Of a DNA stretch of 64,000 bases, positions 13,365 through 24,100 are shown one piece after another. The stretch is from Bradysia coprophila. Lineage: Eukaryota; Arthropoda; Insecta; Diptera; Sciaridae. The position numbers and the translations under genes are program-made. The notes beneath the pieces are model-generated. The model searched no databases and had not been told where the DNA came from. It saw only the letters and a program-made list of their open reading frames with translations. The number at the start of each line of letters is the position of its first letter. Within the stretch, counting starts at the first letter, position 1. The stretch lies in contig NW_023503374.1 of NCBI RefSeq assembly GCF_014529535.1, positions 6,944,001-7,008,000 on the forward strand, written 5' to 3'.

Positions 13365-16300
13365 TTTCTGAAAGAAGAAAAAAAATTATTTAAATTGGTG
13401 TGTCGGTAGGTACATTTTCGTCTTCAACTGAATTGAATGTTTTTTTTATTTGTCTAGTCTATTTACACAGCCATCATTTGTATAATATTCTGTGTGTGTA
13501 GCTAATTGCGTCATTATACACTTCGGGTATTTTCTTCCATTGTTCGCTCGGAAAATTATCCTCTCAGAACGACATCAATTTTTGACTAATTGCCTCATTA
13601 ATGCAATTGTTGTATGGACGGTTTACCTTGCAAATTTCGGTAATGGGCTTCATCTGTTGTGGTAGTACAGACGTTGCGTCGTTGGAATGAAAATATTAGG
13701 AATGTGGCAGATCCTCATTAAAATTTCACTAATTAAAAAAAACGCTACTCTCCACAGCGTATAGAATGCATGAATTATGCAACCCGGCCCGGGTAAAAAA
13801 AAGTGAATGTGAGACCCCTTTTGAGACCGTTTTTTTTGTATGGAGGTGAGACGTCTCTTTTCGAACCTTTGAGACTGGTTTCTTCTCATATACTGATGAA
13901 TTGATGATGATGATGATTGCGAAACCGATGAGAAGTCTCGTTTTAAATGATTTAAACGAAAAATAATCCAAGAAAGACCACTCGGTCGGTCTCTTACATT
14001 CTCGTAAAATATTCAAAACGAGACCACTCGGTCAGTCTCCCAAAGTCCAACGAAAAATAATCCAGGAAATACCACTCGGTCGGTCTCAAAAATCTCGTAA
14101 AATAGTGAAAAAGAGACCACTCGGTCAGTCTCGTTCAGCCAAAGTTCAACAATCATCAAAAAAATAAAATGTTGAGAATGAAATGAGACCTTTGATCATG
14201 CTCATTTTACAGTCTCACTGAGACCTTAATTTTCACCCGGGGGACCACATCTGTGTGTGAGAAAGATTGGTAATGGGAAACACTATCTTTCCGTCTTGAA
14301 AACTTAAACAATTTCCGACGCATTTCCTACACATAAAGTGGTTAAACATTAATATAACTTTGAAGTTTGCTACTGGTACCGAGGGGGAAACAACAATGGA
14401 AAATTTTGTCCCACTGTTCAGCCATTCGTCCATTACTCGCCTAATATTTCCCCATTGTTAGCCTTCATTCGCTCATTATTCGCCTAACACTGTCCCACCA
14501 TTCGCTCGTGTTGTTTCCCCCTCGACTGGTACAGTATTACAAGAAACGGTTATCGTCATTTCTAGCTATTTGTTATCTAAAACAACGATACAAGTATACG
14601 ATGAGCTCTAGAGCTAGTGTCTTCTTATGAAGCAACAAACCACTAAGCAATATACTTTAAACAGAAGATTATAAAGTGATACGCTAGCCGTTCATAAATG
14701 CTAATTTTTGTACAAACAACTGGTGAGCTGTCGAACCTTTTCAAAAAATTGTTGTAGATACGTCGTTTCTCTACAATTTACTAGAACTTTGCTCTAAGAA
14801 ATTACTTGTATATCTCACGAGTTTCGACGACGACGCAAATGATACCAAATGATACTACTTAATACCGATAAATCCCATTCGACAATCATATTCGATGGTT
14901 TGTTCTTTGTAAATTGACTAGTCGGCAAAATCGGTACGCACTAGTAAATAATCATCTTAAAAAAATATCTTCGCATCATTCTAAATCGTCAAAATGTTGT
15001 TTTTGTTATTGTTAAGTTGTTTTTGTTTACATTCTTATAAGTGAAACGATCGACACTTCGGTGCTTGCTTAATTTCATTCAGATCTAATAAGAATTAAAA
15101 TCTAAAATAATCTCACACCCTAGTACTGATGCACGAAAATTATTAACAACCTGCTGCGTTGCACTTATATTGTTGCACTATGTTCTTCTGTCCACTTTCT
15201 TTGCTTTCTTATTTCAAGGTCAGAACACCAAAGCGATAATTTAATATCAATTTCTTTTCAATTGTCTCACATATTTTCCACTTGTTTAATATGCAGACTT
15301 TTCGCATATATAAAGTCACATCACCTTATTAGAATAGTTATTTATGTTGAATTAGGCTGAATCATCTACCAAATATTTGGAGCTAAAGTTAATACCTAAA
15401 AACAAGTCAGCTGAACAGAATGTTTGAATGGTCTACATACGGATATGTGTGGGAAAATATTTCTTATCGTCGTGATATGGTTTAATGCACTTGATGGTAT
15501 TCATCAACCACTGTATTGTATATTTACCTAAATTTAAATTTAATTGTTCCCACAGCAAAACATTTCACTGGAAATTGTTTCTTAACACAATAAATATCAA
15601 TTTACACTTTTCTGATGTCTTTCATTTAATAAATATTTTGACATTTAATCTTGACAAACACAAAGAGCAAAAAATATTTTCGAAAATAAGATAAAACGAG
15701 ACAGAACGACTATCGTTGAGTTCGTGTTGTCACTGAATTACTTCGAAAAATTTAAAAACTGGCGGGCAATACAACACAAATCAGTTCGACAAGGGATAAC
15801 TTACTACTGTTTGAAGTGTCTGTAGGTTACAGTGGCAGAAGGTGTCATATGGCAGTGTTCGCTGAATAAACAGAAATCTATTTTTATTTTTGTATCGTAC
15901 CGTATCGTATTTGGTCGATTTCATTAATGGAACATAGTTGTAGAATTGGCAATAAATACAAGACAACCATTAAATCTATCTGATTCTCTGTATCCAGGTG
16001 TAACAACGACATACCTGGATACCATGCTCACTCACTAAAGTAGAAACAGAACCTATTAATTTTATAGTTGAACGGAACGGAGGGTGTACGTACATCTACA
16101 ACACTACAAGTGTCTACCACCTTGTTACGGTCGGCTACCAATCACTTTCATTATTTAACATTCTCATTTGTTATCGTTGTTGACAATTATTTCCAATTGT
16201 TTCATTTGTATTCATATCCATATCCATATATCCAACCAAATGCGGCAGAACCACATCAATATTAAAAAGTTTGAAGTTCGAATAACCATCCGTTCAGTGG

Positions 16301-16762
16301 ACAGTGATTCCCCGAATAAGAAATACATTTACATAGTATGTGTAAGGGGAAATTCACAGACTACACAAGTGAAAAACGACGAATTTCACACGCCCAACGG
16401 CTGCGTACAGATTAGTCATCACAAAAGTATGGACAAAATATCGAAAATGTATGAAGCGCAATCTTTTTTAACCCACACCTCCTCTTTCCTTAGAAGTCTG
16501 GGTAATTTGTGAATGGTCCCCTTTCACATATTGTTCGACAACAACCAATTTTCTATTCACTTTTATAATACACTTTGTGTGAATCAGTTTAGTTTCTCAT
16601 TATTTCCTTATAAGATTGAAAATTTAAGGAATTCTAGCTATTTATCGAGAGTTTAATATATTTAACTTCAAAGTGAATGGTTGAAACAATCGATTTATAA
16701 ACAATAATCGGCTAAATACTTTATTTCGTCCGAAGCAATCAGTTTGAACGTTCCTGTAAAGG
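13365..16762. other. upstream region of Als2; repeats, no gene
   Basis: It should contain the Als2 promoter and untranslated first exon, because the coding start sits next to a splice acceptor, but I cannot place either one. It holds the element at 13788-14242 and a short hairpin at 15988-16021 (GTATCCAGGT inverted as ACCTGGATAC). No coding frame is convincing. Confidence 0.5.
13788..14242. mobile_element. inverted-repeat element with internal GACCACTCGGT repeats
   Basis: The ends are CCCGGGTAAAA on the left and TTTTCACCCGGG on the right, with GAGACC/GGTCTC words just inside both ends. Between about 13975 and 14135 the motif ACCACTCGGTC(G/A)GTCTC occurs four times, each itself ending in an inverted GAGAC/GTCTC pair. 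No coding sequence is seen. It looks like a foldback-type or MITE-like element with an internal minisatellite. Confidence 0.6.
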
Positions 16763-17401
16763 ATGTCAAACAATTACAGCGAGTCTAGCTATGATAGTAG
16801 CGATGCTTCTGATGACGATGGATATGTTTTGTGTAAGCATTGCTCGAATCGTATGCCAGAGACTTCTTTACAACCGCACATACTGAATAAGCACTGCATT
16901 CCATGCAAATACTGCAACGCGAAAGTGTTACCTACTTCAATGACTGTGCACATCCGAACCAAGCACCAAGTTGAAACATTAACCGAAGAAGTTCAAAGAT
17001 TATGTGTTGAAAATGACAAATTGAGTTCATGGCAGGCAAACAGCGAGTCTAACTATGCTAGTAGCGATGCTTCCGATGACGTTCGATATGTTCTGTGTAA
17101 GCATTGTTCAAATCGTATGCCAGAGACTTCTTTACAACCGCACATTCTGAATAAGCACTGCAATTCATGCAAATACTGCAACTCGAAAGTGTTACTTACT
17201 TCAATGACTGTGCACATCCAGACCAAGCACCAAATGGAAACATTAATCGAAGAAAATCATAGATTACGTGTTGAAAATGATAAATTGAGTTCACGGCAGG
17301 CAATTGGGTTCACCCACAATTTTGATGATGTTCAATTCAACAAATTGGTTGCTGAAGGAAAAATTTGTGCCGAAAATAATGTTATTTACAGAGTCAAGTG
17401 A
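16763..17401 (+). CDS. small zinc-finger protein built from two near-identical units (212 aa)
   Basis: Single exon from ATG at 16763 to TGA at 17399-17401, with AATAAA at 17420-17425. The protein has a Ser/Asp-rich start and two tandem units of about 92 residues. Each contains VLCKHCSNRMPETSLQPH followed by CKYCN and TSMTVHI, giving two C2H2/C2HC-like fingers per unit, then a leucine heptad stretch (VENDKLSS). A unique tail of about 30 residues closes the protein. The units differ at only a few residues, so the duplication is recent. Function unknown; nucleic-acid or protein binding is inferred from the fingers. The short 3' UTR and intact frame argue for a live gene. Confidence 0.75.
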   Translation: MSNNYSESSYDSSDASDDDGYVLCKHCSNRMPETSLQPHILNKHCIPCKYCNAKVLPTSMTVHIRTKHQVETLTEEVQRLCVENDKLSSWQANSESNYASSDASDDVRYVLCKHCSNRMPETSLQPHILNKHCNSCKYCNSKVLLTSMTVHIQTKHQMETLIEENHRLRVENDKLSSRQAIGFTHNFDDVQFNKLVAEGKICAENNVIYRVK

Positions 17402-17419
17402 ATAACCGGGGCAGAATGC

Positions 17420-17425
17420 AATAAA
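17420..17425 (+). terminator. polyadenylation signal AATAAA
   Basis: Lies about 20 bases after the stop of the small two-unit zinc-finger gene, on the same strand, which is the expected arrangement for a compact insect gene. Confidence 0.5.
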
Positions 17426-19267
17426 AATTGTTTTTGTGGATTTGAAAATGAGTTTTTTTTTCTCGATCGTCTGTCGAATATAGAGACATTTAGTTTAGGA
17501 AACCGAAGTATTTTAATATTCAGTTTTAGAGTTATCTCTCAAACATGAATGATGAACAAAAAAAAGTTGTAAAATTCGCTGGCTAATCTCAACAACCTTG
17601 ATGATTTGAACGGTCTAATTTCTTGAATTACAAAATTGTCTTCATCTTTTGGAAACCTTCAACTTTCCTTTCCTTTTTGTTGTAGAGGTCTGCTGTCTTC
17701 ACTAAGTCACCTTTAAAATCATCGGATTTGTCCATATAAGTAGTCTCAATGCAAACGTACTTACACCAGATTCAGACACTATCTATCGAAACAGTGAGGA
17801 AAACAACAAAGTACCTATTGAATAGAGGGGTGGATATTTGTGAATTTCGATGACAAGGGATTTTCTAAAAAAAAGATCCATCGAGGATTTTCTCGGAAAA
17901 GCTATGACGTTCTGAGAATTTCAATGATTTTTTTAAGATTTTCCTATGGTTTTAAGAGGATTTTCTTAACTAGTCGCTTTCGATGGTATTTTGAGGATTT
18001 CAAGGGATTTTTGTTAAAGTTTTCTGTTGATCTTTTAAGAATTTTCTTAGATGAGGATTTTTGGATCAAACGAGTTTGTAATTTTCAATAATTTCGTATT
18101 CATTCTGCGGAGGATTGAATATAAATAGTTACAGAATCTAGAGAATATTCATCGCGAAATTTAGGAAATTCATGAAAAATGAATGATATTTTGAGAGACA
18201 GATCTATCAAAACCGTCCCTGGTAGGAACCTTTTAGGAAGTACATAAAATTTGAGCGGCTGGATAAACAAAATTTTGGTTGAGAAATTTGTTTTCACCTG
18301 CTGTAAAGTCTTTGACACAGTGGATCTCAGAAAATTGGTATTTAAGTTGCACACGTACACACGAATTATGAATACATAAAAGAATTGTAACTGCATGCAT
18401 ATAGAGCAGATGAGAAACCTTGACTGTAGTTCAGTCAATCGCTAAACCGAACTGGTGTGCATACGTTATTTTACACCAGCTGGTCACATACAATTCCGAT
18501 TGTATTTCAATTAATTTAGCTAAGTATCTACTTCAATGATAGCAAGACTGATCTTTCCATAAACAGACCATGAAAATGATTCTTAGGAGTAGTTCAAAGC
18601 AGACTCGTAGGATTCTGTTGTCCTCGTATACAATGACCTAATTTTTCATTTCTTCGTCTCTTTTAAAAACATTAATCGAATACGTGGCATATCGTGGAGT
18701 ATCGAGCTAACGAAAAAACGTTTCGTGTTAATTTTTTTCATAATTTATTAATTTTTATTTTTCACAGAATTTCTCCGGAACCAATGCATATCTTGATGCA
18801 ATTGATGCAATATCCTTTTTTTAACATTTAAAAACAAAAGTTATACAAAAAAACGTAATTACACTTACAATTAATTAATAAAAAAAATAATTAGAGGGGG
18901 GAGGGGTATTAAAAGTAGATTTTGATCTTCTTCTGTTGTTTTAGTCGTCGATTTTTTTTATTAAATAAATATTTTTAAGGTTTTTTCTTCTGTTTTTTTT
19001 TTGTTTTTAATTATTAATTTGGTTTCACCTAACAAGCCCTTTGATTATTAAAATATTTTTTTTTCATTTCAATTTTTTTATTATTTCAATAGGAGAGTTA
19101 ACAAATATTAATAATTAATTGTTTTTTAGCGTTTCTCTTCTTCTTATTTTTTGTTTAGTTTTTTAAACCTTTTTAAGATTAATTTAAATTAATTCTCTAT
19201 ACATTATGACTGTTGTTTTAATTCTTTGCTAAAAATTAATTAAAAATATATTTTCCTTTTATATGGA

Positions 19268-19441
19268 AACCTTTTAGAAACGGCACGCAATTTTAATCTT
19301 TCCAACTTCATCTGCTTAAAGTTTCACACAAAATCAAAGTTTCAACATTAAGTCTGCTATGAAATAAAAGACTAGCCAGAGCTCATCGCTCATTTATGCC
19401 GTCGTTGTCAATAGCAGATGATTAACCGTTTCTAAAAGATT
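19268..19441. mobile_element. MITE of the TTTTAGAAACGGC family, copy a
   Basis: Begins AACCTTTTAGAAACGGC and ends CCGTTTCTAAAAGATT, an inverted copy of the start. The interior carries GTCAATAGCAGATGATTA near the right end, a phrase found in the other copies of this family in the window. Confidence 0.75.
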
Positions 19442-20445
19442 ATCAATTAATGGAAACACAATTACAATCTACGAATTGTGGCCCATTAATTGGACTTTCT
19501 AGTTAATTAGTTCGTTTTGTGACTCAGGGAAGTTGATGTAATAAGAAAAAAAAATTTCCTCCCAACACCAATTTACAAGAATTCCGAAAGTCAATCACAA
19601 TACGATTCAATGGGAGAGCCGGAGTCTACCTTTCGGTGGAAATGGAATTCTTTCTCAGAACTTCATGAAGTTGTCTATATGAATTTCTGAATTTCAAGTT
19701 CAAGAAGCTCTCGAATCTGAAGAACCTTGGTACATTCTAGAAATGTTGCAATTACGGCAGTTGTTCTTTTAGTTGAAAAGGCTTATTTTGAAGCAGAATG
19801 TGAGGTGCTCACAGTTTCAAAAAGTAGGTACAATTGTATACCAAACATGAACTAAACGTGGCACTAACTCGGCAAAGTCTAAAATGCAGCTGAACTTCAG
19901 CCGCTGAAGAGAAAATGTCGTTGCAAACGATACACAAGTGTCGACACGGTATTAAACTGTTGTTGTATGCGTGGGTGTTTTGAGTAAAAGTGTAAGAAAT
20001 AAATTGCATTGCACCGTACGTATACATTCTTCGTCTAGCTGAGACATAGCGCTCCACATTTTTCAAAATTATTTTACTGTTTTGGTCTATTACATTCTTC
20101 GTTGCTAACAGTGTATATGATTAAAGGGATTTTGAAAAGATCGAGTGCTTTTTACACCTGTGCATAAATCTTAATAGGTTTAAGTTTTGACTACAGTTCT
20201 GAAGTGTTTCAGTTTCCAGACAACACGACATTCGAGGAAAATTAGCAGAAGAAGTCATTTTTAAATGTTGTTGTCATATAATTGTCATTTTAAAAGAAAG
20301 ATTCATCGAACTTACGTAAAATGGTGTTGGACTTCATTCCGAAAAGTTACACTTTGTTTCTTCATTTCATTTCTAAAATAATTCATTTTGATCACATTTT
20401 TGAGTGGATAGGTTTGGATGATTTATCAGTAATTTATTCTCTGTT

Positions 20446-20576
20446 AACCTTTTATAAACGGCAGGCAGGCGGATCGACACATAAATGTTGAATCTGTCGG
20501 TTCACCTTAGCTAGAGATCATCATTCATTGTTGTCGTTGTTGTCAATAACCGATGAGTAGCCGTTTATAAAAGGTT
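20446..20576. mobile_element. MITE of the TTTTAGAAACGGC family, copy b
   Basis: Begins AACCTTTTATAAACGGC and ends GCCGTTTATAAAAGGTT, a perfect inverse. It contains TTGTCAATAACCGATGAGTA, the same subterminal phrase as copy a. Both ends share the A-to-T change in TATAAA, which suggests arm homogenisation. Confidence 0.78.
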
Positions 20577-20619
20577 ATCGATAAATTCCGTCCTTTTTTT
20601 GTCTTTAAATTAAATTTTG

Positions 20620-20625
20620 TTTATT
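20620..20625 (-). terminator. candidate polyadenylation signal for Patronin
   Basis: AATAAA on the minus strand about 400 bases beyond the Patronin stop codon. Other AT-rich hexamers exist nearby, so this is only one candidate 3' end. Confidence 0.3.
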
Positions 20626-21020
20626 CACATTTCAAAATTGTTGGAGCCAAGAATACGATTTTTCTGTTCTTTTCCAAATTTATTTTAATTATTTTACACC
20701 CATTTTTGCTAATGGTGAAAATTAAACGGACTCGATTAGATCATTAATGTTTGTTTTTTATCAAAATATATAAATATAAAATGTCAATCAATTCCATTAA
20801 GTCTATCGAAAGGGAATCGAGGCAAAAAGAAAACGAAAAATATATTATGCTAGTGACACACTCCACAAACTGATTACATGGGGGAATTGATAAAACCGGC
20901 TAACACAAAAAAAGAAAGAAAGAAAAAAGTTTTCTCTCGCCTGTTTCTCGTTTTCATTTGCCGTTGGAAGCTTAGTTCGTAAATTCTGAGACTGTTTTTT
21001 CGGCTACTTTGTGTAATACT

Positions 21021-21165
21021 TTAAATAACAAGCGCCATGTCCTTTTTACTGGGCATATTGACTTTTTTACCCTGCCACAGTGAATTGTGTATTGTGAATG
21101 CGTCGATCGTCACTGTTAGATGTTTCGTATGGATTTGTGAAAAGCATTTGCCGCCGGAGTTGTAT
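21021..21165 (-). CDS. Patronin: Patronin last coding exon, end of CKK domain
   Basis: After a TTTCAG acceptor the exon gives YNSGGKCFSQIHTKHLTVTI, then AFTIHNSLWQGKK and PSKKDMALVI before TAA at 21021-21023. This matches the normal C terminus of Patronin, so the gene is complete at its 3' coding end. It joins exon 25 in phase 2 across an intron of about 2.1 kb. Confidence 0.95.
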
Positions 21166-24100
21166 CTGAAATGGAAATCGTATCAAAATAAGAACATTGC
21201 TTCCAATTGATCTGCAGGGATTCCACGGAAAATTTAAAGTAACAAAGTGGAAAAGTGAGTAAAAATAACGAAAATAGTTGCTAAAATAGTTGATTTTCTG
21301 ACGAAAAAGTTGGTAAAAAAGTGAGTTTTTAGGAACTTTTGTACCCTGTTCTACGTGAAGTCAAGGGTTTTACCACGCCTATGTTTCCCCTGCATGAAGC
21401 TACAGGTCATTATAATCGTTTAGCGATATAGCAAAAAAAAATTAAATGAAGAATATACTGCAACCAATGAATTTCATAGACAGGGAGACAGCAGAGAAAT
21501 GATAAGTTGGTACGCCTGTGGTAAGATGGAATGCGCATGAGGATGACAGCTGAATGGGAGAGAATTTCATATGATTTTGGGGCCTGCTCTACCCTAGCGC
21601 CCAGCTGTCATCCTCATGTGCATTCTATCTCGCCACAGGCGTACCAACTTATCATTTCTCTGGGAGACAGGAATACGTCCGAATCGAATGCCGACGAATC
21701 AGCATTTACAAAAACCTGAAGCGTTACTTCGTTCATTACTTCAAGACTTTAGATTTGCTTGCAGAAAGTGCCAAAACATTAAAGAGAAATCAGTGTATAG
21801 AAGATGCCTGATTCTCCTTGCAGTTTTGTGACAGTCCTAACAGCAACTGGCTCAAAAATACGTAGAAGGTTTGATTGATTGATTGCTTTAAAAAAGGTAA
21901 AAATTTCAATCTGAAATTGGTAGAAGAATTATGTACAACAGGAGAGGTTAGGTCGACGGAATTTTCGCTTAAGCATCGCGCTAAGGAAATTTAATGCAGG
22001 ATGAATGTTAGGAAATTTATTAGGATCATACTTCTAGGGTAAAGTTTTGTTCCTGTAATTTTTATGTCAATTTAACATCCATCCACAAAATACTGACTGC
22101 AATATAATGAACCCTAAGGTTCTTCAAGTGAAATAGAAATATTACTCAAGTGACTCAGGTGGAAGTTATTTGTTTTATTTTTATTTTAGACATTTCTTAT
22201 CTGTCAGTTTTTCTATTTTGCGATTTAGTATGGAAATGAAAATTAAAATTGAGATATCTTTGCTGTTTTAAGTGGTTTTTCATATTTTTTTGGTCCAAAA
22301 TGTTTTAAAGTGTGTTTGGAATCGATTAACATTAATAAAATTAATCAAAGGCGTATCCAAAACAACGGCTAAGTTTAGCCATTCAAAGAAATAATGCTGC
22401 GAGTGTAATGGCTACATTCGATACGTCCTAAATATTAAAATAGAAAAAAATATTTTCACACAATCTGTTAATGCCAATCGATTCCAATCACATTTTAAAA
22501 CATTTTGGTCCAAAAAAATATGAAAAACCACTTAAAACATTTCCATACTAAATCGCAAAATAGAAAAACTGACAGATCGTAACAAAGGAGAAAAAAGCTC
22601 TCTCTGACGTATAAATTTATACGACGAGTAAAGGATCTGAAAATAGTTGAAAGAAGTGAGAAATAGAGCAAATAGTTCCTCACTTTTTCAGATCTTGAAA
22701 ATAGTTGGAAAAAGTGAGAAAAGTGAGTGCGTGGAATCCCTGGATCTGTCTAAAAGCTAAACATGGAGAAGGTGTCGATTTTAGGGACAAAAAGGAATTC
22801 TCAAAAAATGGGAGATTTTGGTAATCGATAAATTCCTCTTAGATACGGCAAGCTTACCGCAACAAAATCACTAAATCTGTTACTTCATCTGTGTAAAGTC
22901 ATTCCTAGTGTACACAATCTACCGAACTTTCATAGTAATTGATGTAAAATCTATCACTTCAATAACTTCATCGTAAATTGGGATATGTAGCCAGATGTTA
23001 TCTTCCTTGTCGTCCTTGTCAGATAGCAGATACATAGCCGTTTCTATAATGTTCTTTTGCAATTCTAACGGACAAGCGGAGTCCACCATGATTCTGCTAG
23101 AACAACTAGGGTCAAGCTTTTAGAAACGGCATTCATTTTACTATATAAGACCACTGACCACATCAACCGTGTGACATCTCTAATTTCTTCCGTTGCAGTG
23201 GATACAAGACAATTACAGAATGGTATGACTGGACGGTAATACTCACTTAAAAAACTTATCGAACATATACTCGTCCACTTGTGTTGGGCCGGTTCCATGT
23301 AGCTTAATGACGGTCTCATTTTCCGGCCAGTAGCTGTACAGTGCACGGAATTGACAGCCAGCATCGCGGAACAATACGAGAAAATGTTTTGCTTCGCTTT
23401 TTTCGATCTTTTCCAGGACCTTTTGTTTGGCTTCACGATTGACGATTCCCGGAAAAACGCAAAATTCGACAGCATTCAATATGATGCCACGATTGGATTT
23501 CGTAGCCGGTTGCTTGTAGAGTTTGGGACCTAAGTGGAATGATAATTTTTATACATTTCAATTTTAATAGTCGGTTCACGGAGTATGAGTAAATTAATAA
23601 TGAAATTAATAGGAGCAGCTCTAAAGCCATACAAAACCAAACCAAACAAAAACAAGATGTAGACATTCCACTTAAACAACTAAAAAAATCCTTATCAATT
23701 ATCGATTGAAAATAAGGTTTGACCAATTTTTATAGTGAAGTTTACCAACCCGAATATTCCATCATTGAACTAGCTGCTGATATATCACTAGATCCATCAT
23801 CGAATATTCGCCGTTTGTTCATAAAGCCGGGCGGTAATGAACCAGGACCCGATGGAGACGGTAAATGGCGACTGGATGGACCCATTCCGGGCGATGGAGC
23901 ACGACGTGGTGGCGTTGCTCGACCTAAACCTGAATCTGTGTCTGTTTTTTTTGGGGGGAGAGGAGACGGGAATAGTTTCGTTTTCGTTAAAATTTATCAT
24001 AAGACAAAATGGGTGTGGTTAAAGTATGATATTATTGAAATTATAGTTATTATATGTGCATGAAACCGAAGTATATTTTGATCGAAAAAGCAAGTAAAAC

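Larger units (their letters stand above)
17402..20600. other. AT-rich intergenic region
   Basis: Bases 18720-19260 are extremely AT-rich with long T and A runs. Two palindromic elements of the TTTTAGAAACGGC family lie at 19268-19441 and 20446-20576. No coding sequence is supported; the right part may be Patronin 3' UTR or downstream DNA. Confidence 0.55.
21166..23246. other. Patronin last intron; three inverted-repeat elements
   Basis: No coding sequence is seen. It carries the palindromes at 21493-21661 and 22199-22577 and a degenerate TTTTAGAAACGGC-family copy at about 22847-23051. Confidence 0.6.

Noticed and set aside
23719..24063. 114-codon plus-strand frame with a Gly/Pro-rich stretch
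   Set aside because: It is the antisense of Patronin exon 24, which has correct splice sites and family motifs.
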